Source: Rutstroemia sp. NJR-2017a BVV2
Lineage: Eukaryota; Ascomycota; Leotiomycetes; Helotiales; Rutstroemiaceae
DNA length: 64,000 nt
NCBI GenBank assembly: GCA_002946415.1
Contig: NJPS01000079.1
Location: forward strand, 1,334,228-1,398,227
Direction: 5' to 3'
Part shown: piece by piece, positions 49,701 to 62,950 of the stretch
Numbering within the stretch: the first letter of the stretch is position 1
How the letters are laid out: each line of letters begins with the position of its first letter
The notes under the pieces: generated by a model
Database searches by the model: none
What the model saw: the letters and a program-made list of their open reading frames with translations, nothing else
What the model was told of the DNA's origin: nothing
Made by a program: the position numbers and the translations under genes

Positions 49701-51148
49701 CTTATTATTAAGATATAAGAATAATAGAGGATATCTATAATATTTTGTTAAGTTATATACTAAAGTATTAGTTTCAACTATTTAAAACAAAACCAGTTAC
49801 CAACCAAGTAAAAAATCTACAAAACAATTAGTATCTATAAATAAGTAAAGTAAGTTTATCTATTATTCCTAATAATATCTCTTAAAGATAAATAATTATT
49901 ATACAACTTTTTCTTCAATTCTCAATATTTATCTTACTAACTTTATACTTCTTTATCTTAGTATTCTTAATAATATTATCTTTACTATTGTAAAGATATT
50001 TTATTATTAAGTAGAAAGTAGTATAGTACTTTTTCTCAATCTAATTAATAAATTAGCTAATCTAATAGATTATAAATATAAACTAATCTTATCTTCTTAT
50101 TTCTATCTAATCAATAGATTAAGTATCTATAAGTAATTTCCTGAAATACTAAATATAAAGATTTATAAGGATAAGTCTTATATTGGAAATAATAACAACT
50201 TCGAATCTCAGTTATATTGATATTACAAAACTCCTGCCTAGAACAAGATCTACTTATAGTAGACTAGATATAATATTAATAAGAATATTCAAACTTATTA
50301 TTTTTGATATAAATAGATAAACAAGATAAGTAATAAAACTATTTTTTAATATAAATAGTAATTATAGTTCGGGATAATTAGCAAATAGGAGAAATCTCAA
50401 AATAAAGAAAAAATTTAAAATAGATAATAAGGAGATAGCAATAAGAAATAGATAGTAATAAATTATTACTAGATTTAGAGTCTATATTACCTTTATTAGT
50501 ATATTTACTAGAATTTACTACCGAAGTTTGATTATCTCCAAGTTCGGAGATAGGATTATTCTCTATAATAGATATAGATCTATTCTTTATAATAGATATA
50601 GATTTATCTTCTATAACAGATATAGAACTATCTTCAATAGATTACTTATTATTTATAGCTTTACTAATAAGTTATATAATAATATAACTAATATAATCAA
50701 AACTGATTTATCTCTCTTAAGGATTAGTAAATCTAAAACTTTTATTTTAAAGAAGTATTTTATCTTTTTAATCTTAAAGAATATCAATATCTAAAAACTT
50801 ATTTATTTTATTTTCAATAAGAAGATTATTTTATATAGAGATATTATCTATAAATAATATTTCATAGTTATCCTACCAAAGTGGAAAAATTAGTATATAA
50901 AGATAAAAATAAGAAAAGTAAAAATATAAGAATAATCTAGAAAATCTATTTACCAAATAATTATTGAAATATATCTTCTCTACTTTATCTTCAAAATCGT
51001 AAGAAGAATTGGTAACTACTTTATTTTTAGAATCGATTATAACTACTTTAGAATTATCTTTCAAGTAATTAGTAGTTAATTAGTCTTCAAACTACTAGAT
51101 TAAATTTATATAAATAATCAAGAAAACTTATCTTTAGAAGATTATTAG
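49701..51148. other. Unassigned AT-rich sequence after Copia-D
   Basis: Plus-strand coding-like stretches occur around 50,040-50,400 (NIKIYKDKSYIGNNNNFESQ) and an 88-codon open frame at 50,528-50,794 includes three 24-bp tandem units (50,557-50,628) encoding (S/F)I(L/F)YNRYR-like repeats. No family recognised. Copia-D's 3' LTR might lie here. Confidence 0.3.
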
Positions 51149-51155
51149 TCTAATC

Positions 51156-51728
51156 TATTATTCCGCGACAAATAGCCACTATTCGGTCGAGATCCGATAT
51201 ATAGATTGATCGAATCCTCTAAATAAGGCGAAAATTAGCTGTTATTTATTCTAACTATAATCTCTATTCGTTCTAGTTTCTATAGTAGTTCTATATTATA
51301 TCGCAAAGATATAAGATAATATACTATATATATACCGATCTCTCTATATCTCCGCTTTCTGGTTATATCTTTTATCTACTAGTAGTAGTCAGATAGTAAG
51401 AGTAATATTAGGTTATAAAGAGAAATCTAGTATTACTATTATTCCTCGATTTGAGAGAATACAGATAGTTTATATATATTTGTTATCCAGAATATAGATA
51501 TATATATTGATATATATATTATAATATCTTTCTATCTAATATAGTTCCACTTCTTGTTTAGAAAAGGGATATACTATTTGCTATTCAACTATATATATAT
51601 TATATCTATCTACTGGACGAAAAAGAGGAGAAGAAGGAGAAAGAAAGGGAGGAGAACTAGAACTAGGATTAAAAATAGAGTTATATTATATATAGATTAG
51701 TATCTATAGAAATAGTATAATATAAATA
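51156..51728. repeat. Repeat X, left copy (573 bp)
   Basis: It starts TATTATTCCGCGAC and ends TATAAATA, compatible with an LTR of TGTT...AACA type after RIP. It is flanked by TCTAATC (51,149-51,155) and TCTAACT (51,729-51,735). It matches 52,579-53,151 along its whole length. Confidence 0.7.
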
Positions 51729-52578
51729 TCTAACTATAATTTCTGAATAAATCTTATATAAGATTTATTTATTCTCCCATCAAAATTTTAACATCGATTT
51801 GCCGAAGTTATAAGATTCATTTAGTAAAATTTATTCATTAGGGTTAGATTTATATTAATCCAAATACTACTTAGATCTAATTCAAATTCAAATATAAGTT
51901 AAAACCAATCTATATAATACTTATTCTATTAAGTATTTTCCCCAAACTGTATTAAAAGATAAGTTATACTAAAAGATCATTATTATCGTCGATTTTTGAT
52001 AAAGTAAATCTATATATAGATTATATCTGCTAGTATAGAGGCTAGTCTATCTATATATAGACCAAGTTAGTAGAATATTAGTATAAAAGTATAAAAGTAT
52101 AAATAGAAAATAACAACCAACTATTCTATATATAGGATAGAGTATAGATACTGAATATATAAAGATAGTTCGATATAAAAAAGGAGAAAGAGAAACAAAG
52201 AAAGTTTGTTTTTGAAAGAAGAATTGAAAATAGTATTCAAAATAGTATTCAAAGTAGTATTCAAAATAGTAATTAAAAAAAGAATCAAATTATAGATCTA
52301 TTTATTTATTTATTTGTATTCAAGGTTATTGTTTGTATTATATATCAATATACTATATTACCTAGTTAGATTTCCTTCTATTTAAGTAGTTCCAGTAGTT
52401 ATAATATAACCAAGAAAGTATAAGAACAGATTGTAGATAAAGTGAACTAGATCGAAAGATTGATTTTAGATCGAGCCGAGTTAGATAAGTTACTTATCCT
52501 GATTACCCCTACTCTGCCCCCTATTCCCGAATTGGGATAACTCCGGAGAGATAGAAAGAAGTACCTATTTGCCTAACT
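51729..52578 (+). repeat. Repeat Y, copy 2 (850 bp)
   Basis: It matches 36,965 to about 37,795. It includes the same leader and the first 60 or so codons of the Y frame (YNITKKVQEQIVDKVNQIER, LDKLLILITPTLPPIPELG), then stops at CCTAACT where repeat X starts. It is better preserved at its right end than copy 1. Confidence 0.7.
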
Positions 52579-53151
52579 TATTATTCCGCGACAAATGGCC
52601 GCTATTCGGTCGAGATCCGATATATAGATTAGTCGAATCTTTTAAGTAGGGCAAAAATTGGTTGCTATTCGTTCTAATTATAGCCCTTATTCGTTCTAGT
52701 CTCTACAGCGGTCCTATACTATATTATGAAGGTAGAAAGCGATATACTATATATATACCGATCCCTCTATATCTCCGCTTTCCAGTTATATCTTTTGTCT
52801 ATTAGTAGCAATCGGATAGCGAGAGCAATATTGGATTGTGAGGAGAAGTCTGATATCGCTACTATTCCTCGATTTAAGAAGATATAGATAGCCTATATAT
52901 ATTTGTTATCTGGGATATAAATATATATATTAGTATATATACTGTAATACTTTTCTATCTAGTACAGTTCTATTTCTTGTTTAGAAAAGAGATATACTAC
53001 TTACTACTTAACTATATATATACTATATCTATCTACTAGGTAAGAAGAAGAAGAAGAAGGAGGATAAAAAAGAGGAGAACTAGAACTAGAATCAAAAATA
53101 GAGTTATATTATATATAGATTAGTATCTATAGAAATAGTATAATATAAATA
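52579..53151. repeat. Repeat X, right copy (573 bp)
   Basis: Same length and ends as the left copy; flanked by CCTAACT (52,572-52,578) and TCTAATC (53,152-53,158). Retains more G and C, e.g. GACAAATGGCCGC. With the left copy it brackets Y and may form the LTR pair of an internally deleted element. Confidence 0.7.
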
Positions 53152-53159
53152 TCTAATCT

Positions 53160-54745
53160 GATCTCTCTTCGATATAATTCTACTAATCTATAAATTACTA
53201 ATTAATACTATATATTTAGATAAGTATACTAACTAACCGATATTTACAGAACCGCGAAAATCGATATAGATCGAGGAACCGAATCGGATTAGAGAGAAGG
53301 AAAAGAAGTTAAAAAGAAAAAGAAGAATAAATATATAAGATATTTGTAGTTCTGGAAGATATTAGGGATAGTATTATATAAGAAGTACTGATATTATATA
53401 GATATCGGGTCGATAGATATATATTTGTGCAAGAAGTATATATTCTTGAATATCAGATATTGGAAGGAACTTGTAGTATAGATAGCTAGTTTAGTCGGAT
53501 TAGTAGAGATAATAGATAATCTCTAAGTAGACGAGATAGAATAAAAGAAAGTGAAAAGGTTGGTCCTAATTGAGAACAATAGGTACTATTATATATAGAT
53601 AGTTAGGAGGGTATATAAGGAGAAGGGGAAGAGTCTTTAAAAGCTATATAGGTTTATAACAAAGAATAAAACTATAATGAAATAATATTTGCAGATAATA
53701 TATAGATGGAAAGTGGGGTAGATAGAGAGTAGCAAGAGTATAGAGGCTTAAGTAAGATAACAGAAGGTCGAGAGCTAATAGTTCAAACAAGGATTACTAG
53801 TAGCGAAGTTATTCGAGAAGAAAAGGTAGAATTACTTATTTATAGTAGAGAAAGATATTGCTAATATAGCTATTTCTATTAGCTACTGTAACGATAACAA
53901 GTTGGGGTATTTGAAGATATAGTTATTATAGAAGCGAGATATTAAAGAGAAGGAGAAAATAGAGTTTATATATATAAGAAAATTGGAGGCGGAAGAATTA
54001 CAAGTAGATATAAATAATTTTTTGAAGGTAATAGATTAGCAGGAGATATTAGTTATAAAAGCAAAAGAGGATTTAGTTATATTATTAGTGAAAAAGGAGA
54101 ATATAGAAAGAAATAATAAAGAGAACAATAAAAGCAAAGAGAATAAAGAAAGCAAAGAGGATAAAGAAAGTAAAGAGAATAAAGAGAATAAAGAAGATAA
54201 AGAGAACGAAAAAGATATAGAAGAGAGAAATAGAGAAGAAAAAGGAATAGAAAACTATAGTGAAAAGTACTTGAAGTTGAGTTATCTGATATTATGGAGA
54301 TTGGTAATAGATATAATGAAGATTATACAAAGTGATAAAATCGATAAAATATATTTAAAGTTAGTAAATCAATAGGAGGTATTTGGAGACAAGTACAATA
54401 GGAGGTTGATATATATTAGGTATATAATGGAGATACTGAAACAGTATATAGCGAATTGGGTAAAGATACTAAGATTTTGTTGGTAGAATATACTATAGAT
54501 ACAAGATATAAAGTATAAAGAGTTTGGGAAGAAGATAATAGCTACTAAGTATAGTTGATTATAGAGAGTAATAGATATAATAGAAGAGTTATAGATCACG
54601 ATCGGAAGGAGGAAAGAGAAGAAAATCGCGAAAGAAATTAGAAAAGAGAAAGAGAAATAGTTGAAGGAAAAACTATTAGAGTTATATATAGTATTGTTAG
54701 ACTTGCAATTGAAAGGTAAAGGGGATAACTATATATTCTAGTAAG
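53160..54745 (+). pseudogene. Lys/Glu/Asn-rich coding relic
   Basis: The plus strand reads as a basic and charged protein from about 53,300. The part at 54,088-54,375 is open (95 codons) and contains KESKEDKESKENKENKEDKE-type repeats made of 12-15-bp units, then SEKYLKLSYLILWRL. The frame goes on through stops to about 54,740, just where the 252-bp array starts. Likely a coiled-coil protein of an unknown element. Function unknown. Confidence 0.3.
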
Positions 54746-56246
54746 TAAAAAACAGGTTGAGATTTCGGGCAAGTTCATTCAAAATATAATACAATAATAC
54801 TAAATCTCGTTATTTTTGTTAACTAACTATCAAACTATTATCTAACTATTATCTAATTATCTTCTAATTGCTCTCAATTAATTGATTAATTATATATAGC
54901 TTAGTACCAATTTGCGACCGAGTTATATTAACCTTACTTAAAAAAGTAAACTATTTTATTATATAACTCCCCCTATCTCAAATTAGATTCTAGTAAGTAA
55001 AAAACAAGTTGAGATTTCGGGTAGGTTCATTCAAAATATAATATAATAATACTAAATCTTGTTATTTTTGTTAACTAACTATCAAACTATTATCTAACTA
55101 TTATCTAATTATCTTCTAATTGCTCTCAATTAATTGATTAATTATATATAGCTTAGTACCAATTTGCGACTGAGTTGTATTAACTTCATCCAAAAAGGTA
55201 AACCGTTTCATTATATAACTCCTCCTATCTCAAATTAGATTCTAGTAAATAAAAAACAGATTGAGATTTCGAGTAGGTTCATTTAAAATATAATATAATA
55301 ATACTAAATCTCGTTATTTTTGTTAACTAACTATCAAACTATTATCTAATTATTATCTAATTATCTTCTAATTACTCTTAATTAATTGATTAATTATATA
55401 TAGCTTAGTACTAATTTGCAACCAAGTTATATCAACCTTACCTAAAAAGATAAACTATTTTATTATATAACTCTCTCTATCTCAAATCAGATTCTAATAA
55501 GTAAAAAGCAGGTTGAGATTTCAGATAGGTTCATTCAAAATATAATACAATAATACTAAATCTCGTTATTTTTGTTAACTAACTATCAAACTATTATCTA
55601 ATTATTATCTAATTATCTTCTAATCACTCTCAATTAATTAATTAATTATATATAGCTTAGTACCAATTTGCGACCGAGTTATATCAACCTTACCCAAAAA
55701 GGTAAACTATTTCATTATATAACTCCTCTTACCTCAAATCAGATTCTAGTAAGTAAAAAGCAGATTGAGATTTCAAGTAGGTTTATTCAAAATATAATAT
55801 AATAATACTAAATCTCGTTATTTTTGTTAACTAACTATCAAACTATTATCTAACTATTATTTAATTATCTTCTAATCACTCTCAATTAATTAATTAATTA
55901 TATATAGCTTAGTACCAATTTATAACTGAGTTATATTAATTTCATCTAAAAAGGTAAACTATTTTATTATATAACTTCTTCTATCTTAAATCAGATTCTA
56001 GTAAGTAAAAAGTAGGTTAAGATTTTGGGTAGGTTCATTCAAAATATAATACGATAATACTAAATCTCGTTATTTTTATTAACTAACTATCAAACTATTA
56101 TCTAACTATTATCTAATTATCTTCTAATCACTTTTAATTAATTAATTAATTATATATAGCTTAGTACCAATTTGCAACCAAGTTATATCAATCTTACCCA
56201 AAAAGGTAAACTATTTCATTATATAACTCCCTCCACTTCAAATTAG
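54735..56246. repeat. Six tandem copies of a 252-bp unit
   Basis: Units start at 54,735, 54,987, 55,239, 55,491, 55,743 and 55,995; each is exactly 252 bp. Each starts ATTCTAGTAAGTAAAAA and includes TAACTAACTATCAAACTATT and CTCAATTAATTGATTAAT. Differences between units are C/T and G/A. A shortened seventh unit follows at 56,247 to about 56,320. Confidence 0.95.
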
Positions 56247-56559
56247 ATTTAGTAAGCAAAATATAAACTATATCTCAAAAAGGTAAAGTATTTTATTATA
56301 TAATTACTATATAATTGCTAAATAATTATCATTACTTTATTGATGATTTATTATTTACTTCTTATTATTTATCTTTTATATTATCGATATTTCTTCAGAT
56401 ACCTATCAATAAATATTTCAATTCTTTATTCTCTTTCTTCTATAATTATATCTCGATCTAGATTCTTGTTAGAAGAGCAACGATATTGTAATAATATATA
56501 ATTAGCTTGTTAGTATAATAAGATTTCTATAGCAAATAGCTTTAGTTCTATTCCTAATT

Positions 56560-59500
56560 CAACTTTATCTTATTCTTTTGTTTATATTCAACCAAGTCTA
56601 GTTAGAGCTATAGAAGAAGATCTATAGAGAATCGAAAACTTAGAACTATCTACTACTTTTATATTTTATTCTGCTTCCGATAATAAGGAGATACCAAATC
56701 TCTTGGTATTAATTACTTATAATTTAGCTACTATTTCGATACCTACTCAAGAATATATTATATCTGATTTACTACTTACTCGAGATTGTATTATATCTAA
56801 TTCGATACCTATTCGAGAATATATTATACCTGATTCGAATAGTAGTTCTATATCTATTATAAGCAACTTGTTTTTAGATCCTCTTCTAAATGATATCAGA
56901 ATACTTGATATATCTAGTCTCAATCTCGATAATTACCTTATTGATAGTAACGAAGATATAGAAGAGTAGGAGATTAGTAGATAGATATCTATAGCTGGAT
57001 TAATAAGTAGTAGATAGCTTTTTATAGATAATATAGGATCTAATATATAATAACTGGTAGATGAAGATAAGGGTAGTAGATCTGGCTCTATAGATAAAGA
57101 AGAAAGTAGTAGATCTAGTTCTATAGATAAAGAAGAGAATAGTTAATAAAATTGGGATAATGAAGAAGAAGATAAGTTCTTACTATCAATTATCGAAAAA
57201 GATAATTGTTCTATATCTTTCAGCAATATAGAGGATAACGAAAGTTAGTCGAGTAATAAGTAAAATATTAACGATATTAGAGAAGAAGACCAAATTGAAA
57301 TTTAGTTATAGTAAGAAATTTCAGTATCAAACAAGCTTGAAGTGGATTTAGCTAAAGAGCTATATAATTATTTATTTCAATTTAATAGCTGTTATTTAAA
57401 CAAATATTTAAAGTAATATTGTTAGTATTCCGATAGTATATTAATACCAAATCGCAAGCAATATCTTAATTTATCTAACTATACAAAATAGTTGGAGGAA
57501 TCCAATATTCCAATAGTTATATACCAACTAGACTTTTTTATTAAAACTGAATAAGAAAGTTCTTCTATACTAGATTAGTCAAAATATTTTGATGGATATG
57601 ATATCGATTTACTAGCAAATCGCAAAGAAGTTACTAACAATAACCAGGCTATTCAAGATAAATATACTTTGTATATATATATTAAATATTCTTAAAGTAA
57701 GGCTGGTATATTAGTGGTTTGCTTCGATATCGATAGTTTTCTAGGATTTACTTAAAGTCTTGCTATTGTTTACTAGGGGATAGATATTAATCTTTTTCTT
57801 TGTTTCTATATAAATATTCGAACTGATCTTTATCTTTATACTAAGGTTTTTTATAATTTTGGAAAAAGTGAAAAAGCGATTAGAGTTAAACTATAGAAGG
57901 TTCTATATTACTATCTTGGTTAGATATTAGGTTATGAAGATATTAGTTTTTATATCTTCTTTCCTCGGATATATAAGCCTGATAAGCCAATAAATTTCCC
58001 TGGAAAAGGTAGTAGTTAGCTATATTATCTCTTATAAATCTGGATTGATTCGATTCTACTTTCTAGTATTTTTTACTATATACTACTGATAAGTTGCTAG
58101 TATTTACCTTATTCTTGGAATCATACTCGAATGAAAGTATAAACCTATTATAGAGAGCGATCTATATATACTAGTACTGATAAGATAGAAGATTAGGTAT
58201 TATTACTTTATTATTCTCTATATCTACAAAGCTTTATTGTTATCTGGTAAGAGATTAAACAACGATTAACTGAGTTTGAATATATAATTTATTATAGAGC
58301 AAAACTATTCTTTTCCAACAAAAATATCAAACTTCGATTTTCTTATAGTACTTTATCCGAAGTTTGAGAAGTATTTGAAAGATCTCTAATAGCTATACTT
58401 GATCTGATATATATTGATCGTAATGATATCTAGTTAGATCTAGATAAGAAAATAACTACTATCGATTATATATTATATAGCTAACAAACCGATAATAATC
58501 TGCTACCTACTATCTATCTATTAAAGACCTGTTATCTGGAGTCTTATTCTCGATAGGCTAAGTATAAGGAACCAGGTTAATATATTATTTCTATTCTCTA
58601 TTCTTTAGCTATACTACAAGATATAAGCAATTTAGTATTAGATATATCTCTATTATCCTACTATCGATAAGAGGGTTGGGTTTATAGTTAAGTCTATAAT
58701 AACTTTAAAGAGCTTTTCGATATAGTCCAAACGAAGCCTTTTAGTAATCTTTACTTAAGATAATTAGTATAGAATTCAAAAATAAAACAGATACTTTAGT
58801 AATAAGATCGAGCAAGATTAGTTATAGACTCTATATTATATAAAAGCTATTTAGTTAGTAAAAAGCAGATAAAATATTTAATTATAGAAAGATAATAGCT
58901 TTCGATTAGTATTCGAGAGGAGAATTAAGTTATATTTGCTTTTATAGATCGAATACGAATTTCGACAGAGAATATAGGTATTTGGGCCCAAGTTTATAAT
59001 ATTACCTATTATAGCTTCTAATATATATATTTGTTGTATACAATTATCTATATGAAATATTTATTACAAAATACAAATAAATTTATAGTAGTTTTCGAAT
59101 AGATATTGAACTTAAAAGTAAAGACTCGAGTAGATTACAAGTATTATAAACTGATAACTATATTATTATAAATACTACTATTTGCTTTTGATTCGGGACC
59201 TATTATATAGTAGAATGATCTCTAGAAGGAAAAGTTTCAATAATAAAAAAGAGGGCCTGAAGTACTCGGAATAGAGTTATAAGCTATATAAGCTAAGTTC
59301 GGATATATATAGTTTAATCCTCGAATTGATTAGAAATCGATGATATTTCGCTCTCAATTCACCAACCAAATAGTATTTAGTAATAATATACTTTATATAA
59401 ATTACTAGAAGAATTTCTTGTAAGTTGGAGAAGCTAAGGATAATTATATATATATAGAAGCTACTAGCTGATAGCTAGTATAATATAGTGAAGACAAAGA

Positions 59501-60240
59501 TTACTAATATATAATAATCGAATATATTTGTCTAATAATAATATATATATTCTGTAAAGAAGTTTGGAATTACTTTAAGTTAGAATTTCGAGAAGGTTAC
59601 TATAAAGAAGCTGTTTGAGATATTATTTCTATCTATTATACTAAGATAAAGTATCTATTAACCGCCGAAATAATGAAGAGTTTCTATATAGTTAATACTA
59701 GTCGGATAACGATTTGATCAATTAAAGCTCTTGTTTCATTTATTTAGGACTTCTCAGATTACCAGGATAACAACTATCAATAATAGGATAATATTCCTTT
59801 TTGTATTCTCTTTTATCGGGCTAGTAAGTAGCTTTAATAATAGAATAGAGCTGATATAACAAAACAATTTCGAGAGTAGTTCAAAAGATATTTTATTATA
59901 ATTATCTAATTTATACTTTATCTACGATATAGCAAATTCTTTCAGAAAAATCAGGAAAAATATATTAGAATAATAGGGGTTTATTATTTATAATTAGTTA
60001 ACTTGTTAATGAAAAACCAACGAGATATTAAATATAATATATAATAGTTATAAGACTTGATAGAGGAGAAACCACAAATATATCGACCTAAGTACTCTAA
60101 ATAAAGTGAAAACGGAGTCGAATAGATACCGGATTGATATCTATATAAGGATTGGAAAGGACTTATATTACGATATATATCTGAGAAACCAATTGATAGT
60201 TTTCGGGAAATAGATATCAAATTGGAAAAAGTTGGAGAAA
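56560..60240 (+). pseudogene. Large relic (about 1,200 codons) of an uncharacterised fungal protein family
   Basis: One plus-strand reading with RIP stops spans this region. The N-terminal part (56,703-56,969, open) is low complexity with repeated (R/Q)EYII(S/P)DS-like motifs. From about 57,330 it looks globular: KYTLYIYIKYSQSKAGILVV, FFPRIYKPDKPINFPGKG, AKLFFSNKNIKLRFSY, SIREEQVIFAFIDRI, KFGYI-FNPRID-KSMIFRSQ and, near 60,150, YLYKDWKGLILRYISEKP. I recall long hypothetical proteins of Pezizomycotina with the same order of motifs (FPGKG, LF--AKN-K--F, NPxxxW), with no known function. The short open minus frame at 59,984-60,220 is its shadow. Could be a transposon-carried gene. Confidence 0.45.
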
Positions 60241-60943
60241 TAATTACTAAGATATAGAAACTGAATAATCTTTAGGTTGAAAACTAATTATATAGAGATA
60301 GATATATTTGAGATTTAAGATCGAAATACTTCTTAAAGCTTATAGATAGCTAGAATAGAACAAATAATTGATAATTAAATAATAGTTCTAAGGTTAAAGA
60401 AAAGTAAAGAGATAAGAGATTAATAGTAGATAGATTATAAATAATTGATAGTTTATAGTTTAACCAAAATATTTTCACTATCTAATAGCTGAAAGTATTT
60501 TATCTTATTAATAACTAATTGCTAGCAAAGAACTATAATCTAGCTAGTAATATAAAAGATTACTAAGATCTATCTCCTTACTTTTTGCTACCGAGATATA
60601 TTCATCAAGTTAATATATTATAATGAAGTAGCTATATTATTAGTAACTAATTACTACTGATAAGCTGAAACCTTATTAGCAATTTAATATCTTATTAACT
60701 ATATTTTATTCTAATTTACAAGATAATAGTGAATTATATAGTAAATATGATTTATTATTTATTATATAGTTTATTTTAAATCTTATTTTCCTAGACTCAA
60801 AACTATATTTTCTATATTTTCACTTTCTCTTTCCTATATTATAAAATATTATTTCGGTATATAGCTATTTGCTATCTATTTGTATCTAGCCTAATTCGAT
60901 CTATTTTCGCTAGCAATTCGACTAACTTATTTCACTTAAATAA
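60241..60943. other. AT-rich spacer, no supported gene
   Basis: Only short broken frames; nothing recognisable on either strand. Confidence 0.4.
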
Positions 60944-61200
60944 TTGATTTGCTAGCAACTTGTTTCTCTTTAGATATTTTAATTGAATAGTCGATTTACT
61001 AGTAATTCGATATACTATCAATTTACTAGTAATTCAGTTCTCTTTGGATATTTCAATTGAATAGTTGATTTGCTAGTAATTCGTTTCTCTTTTTAATATT
61101 TCAATTAAATAGTTGATTTGCTAGTAATTCGATATACTATCGATTTGCTAGCGATTTAGTTCTCTTTAGATATTTCAAGGGAATAGTTGATTCGCTAGTG
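60944..61200. repeat. Minisatellite of alternating short and long units
   Basis: TTGATTTGCTAGTAATTCG followed by TTCTCTTT(A/G)GATATTTCAATTGAATAG recurs about five times. Units alternate between about 48-50 bp and about 74 bp, the longer ones holding an extra ATATACTATCGATTTGCTAG-like insert. Confidence 0.75.
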
Positions 61201-62950
61201 AAAATAGATCGAATATCTCCCTAAGTTATTCGCTTCCAGTTTGCTTACTATTTACTATCTATTAGTTTTCGGTTAACTCTTGTTTAGTTATATTTTATCT
61301 ACTATACTTTTATCAACTTGTTTTTTACTTATTAGTATTTTGCTTTTAAATTATCGTCTAGTTACTATCGAAATTATACTACTTCGCAAGTAAGTAGCTA
61401 CCAAGTTGGTGAAGAAAGGCTAGCTATAACTGGTTATTAAGTCTAATAAGAAGATTGTTATTTATTAGCTTTTCGGTAATAATAGGATAGTAAGTTGCCT
61501 TCGATCTTCTATCGAATAGCTATCTAATAGGTTGCGATTCAGAACCTAACTAATACAAAGGTAATATCGGACAAAGTATATATTACCAGCTTTTTAATAC
61601 CGAAAGCTTATACAAATTGCCTAAGTACTTTATATTTATACCTCCCTACAAATAAGTTTGGCCGGGAAATAAGCAAGGCTAATAAAGTCTTTTGGTTAGT
61701 ATTCGCTAGATATTTATTATTGATTCACTAGCTAATAGCCGGGTTGTAGCTGTATAATCTATAAGAAATATAGTAATGATAGATAGTAGTATAGTTGCTA
61801 TCTCGGTATAAATAAAGGCCTTTTTTGTATTCTTATCAGTTATTTATCTTCTATAATTCACGATCAATTCGCTAACGATTTATCAGCTATCAGCCAAAGC
61901 TAAGCTAGCTACTTGTATTATAGTTGCTACTACTATAGAGTACAATTGAATCCTTGTTGCTAATAAAGATAAGGCTAGCAAAGATTTCCTTGCTATCAAA
62001 AGAGAAGTAATTCAAAAGATAGTCGATACTTCTATAGTATTCTCTTATATCAATACCAGTCTTGTTGTAAGTACTACTTACTAGCTATTAGCTGACGATT
62101 TACTATTTACTTACTAGTAATATAGAAATCAAATATCATTGATATTATATCTACTAAGAAGCGAAAGTATACCAAGTTGGAGATAACTAGTATACTAACT
62201 GATTTCGATACGAAGTTTACTATCTAATATCATAACCTCGAGAACAAAGTAAGCAAGTTAGTAACTGATATCGAAAGTATCAATAGAAATTACTGAACTC
62301 AAGCTAAGGAGATTACTGAGCTCAAAAAGTAAGTTATCTATTAGATTACTATATAGTATCTATTTGCTAACGAATTGCTAGAATTCTTATTATTACTTAC
62401 AATCATTAAGTTGCTATCTTGGAAAGTATTAGCGAGCTAATTATTACTGTTAATAAGCTAATTGATATTTAGAATCTTGAGCAAAAATCTGTATATTCGC
62501 TAGTAAGAGCTAAACTACTCGAATTCGATTTTATAGTTATACTCTGTGAAACCAAGTAGATAGTAGTAGATAATGATAATAAGTCCGATAATGATTCAGA
62601 ATTGTAATAATAGCTTATTGCTTTCGATTCGCTGACTTTACGATATGATAATAATAAGTTTTCGGTCTTGAATTGGTTGAGGATAGTTAGGAGTATAGTG
62701 AATTTTTCTTGCTTTTTTGTATCAGAGTTGGTATATTTTAGTTAGCGAATAGCTATTTAAAAGCTGGATTATTATTTATAATTAGATATAAGTTAGGTAA
62801 TTATTTAGTAACGAATAGCAATAGGTAAGATCTCTTTTTTATAGTAGGTTAATACCAAAATATAATAGAAATAGTAGTTACTAGATAGCAAATACCTGGT
62901 ATTTTACTAGTTGTTTTCTTATAATCTAATAGATAGTAACGAGAACTACA
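61201..62950 (+). pseudogene. Coiled-coil-like coding relic, unidentified
   Basis: Around 62,140-62,640 the plus strand reads KRKYTKLEITSILTDFDTKF and LENKVSKLVTDIESINRNY, then AKEITELKK, and an acidic end DNDNKSDNDSEL, after which stops accumulate. This resembles a DUF-type or gag-like coiled-coil protein. The preceding part is more damaged. No family recognised. Confidence 0.3.

Noticed and set aside
54735..56246. CRISPR-like array
   Set aside because: 252-bp head-to-tail units without unique spacers in a fungal context; this is a satellite-type tandem repeat.
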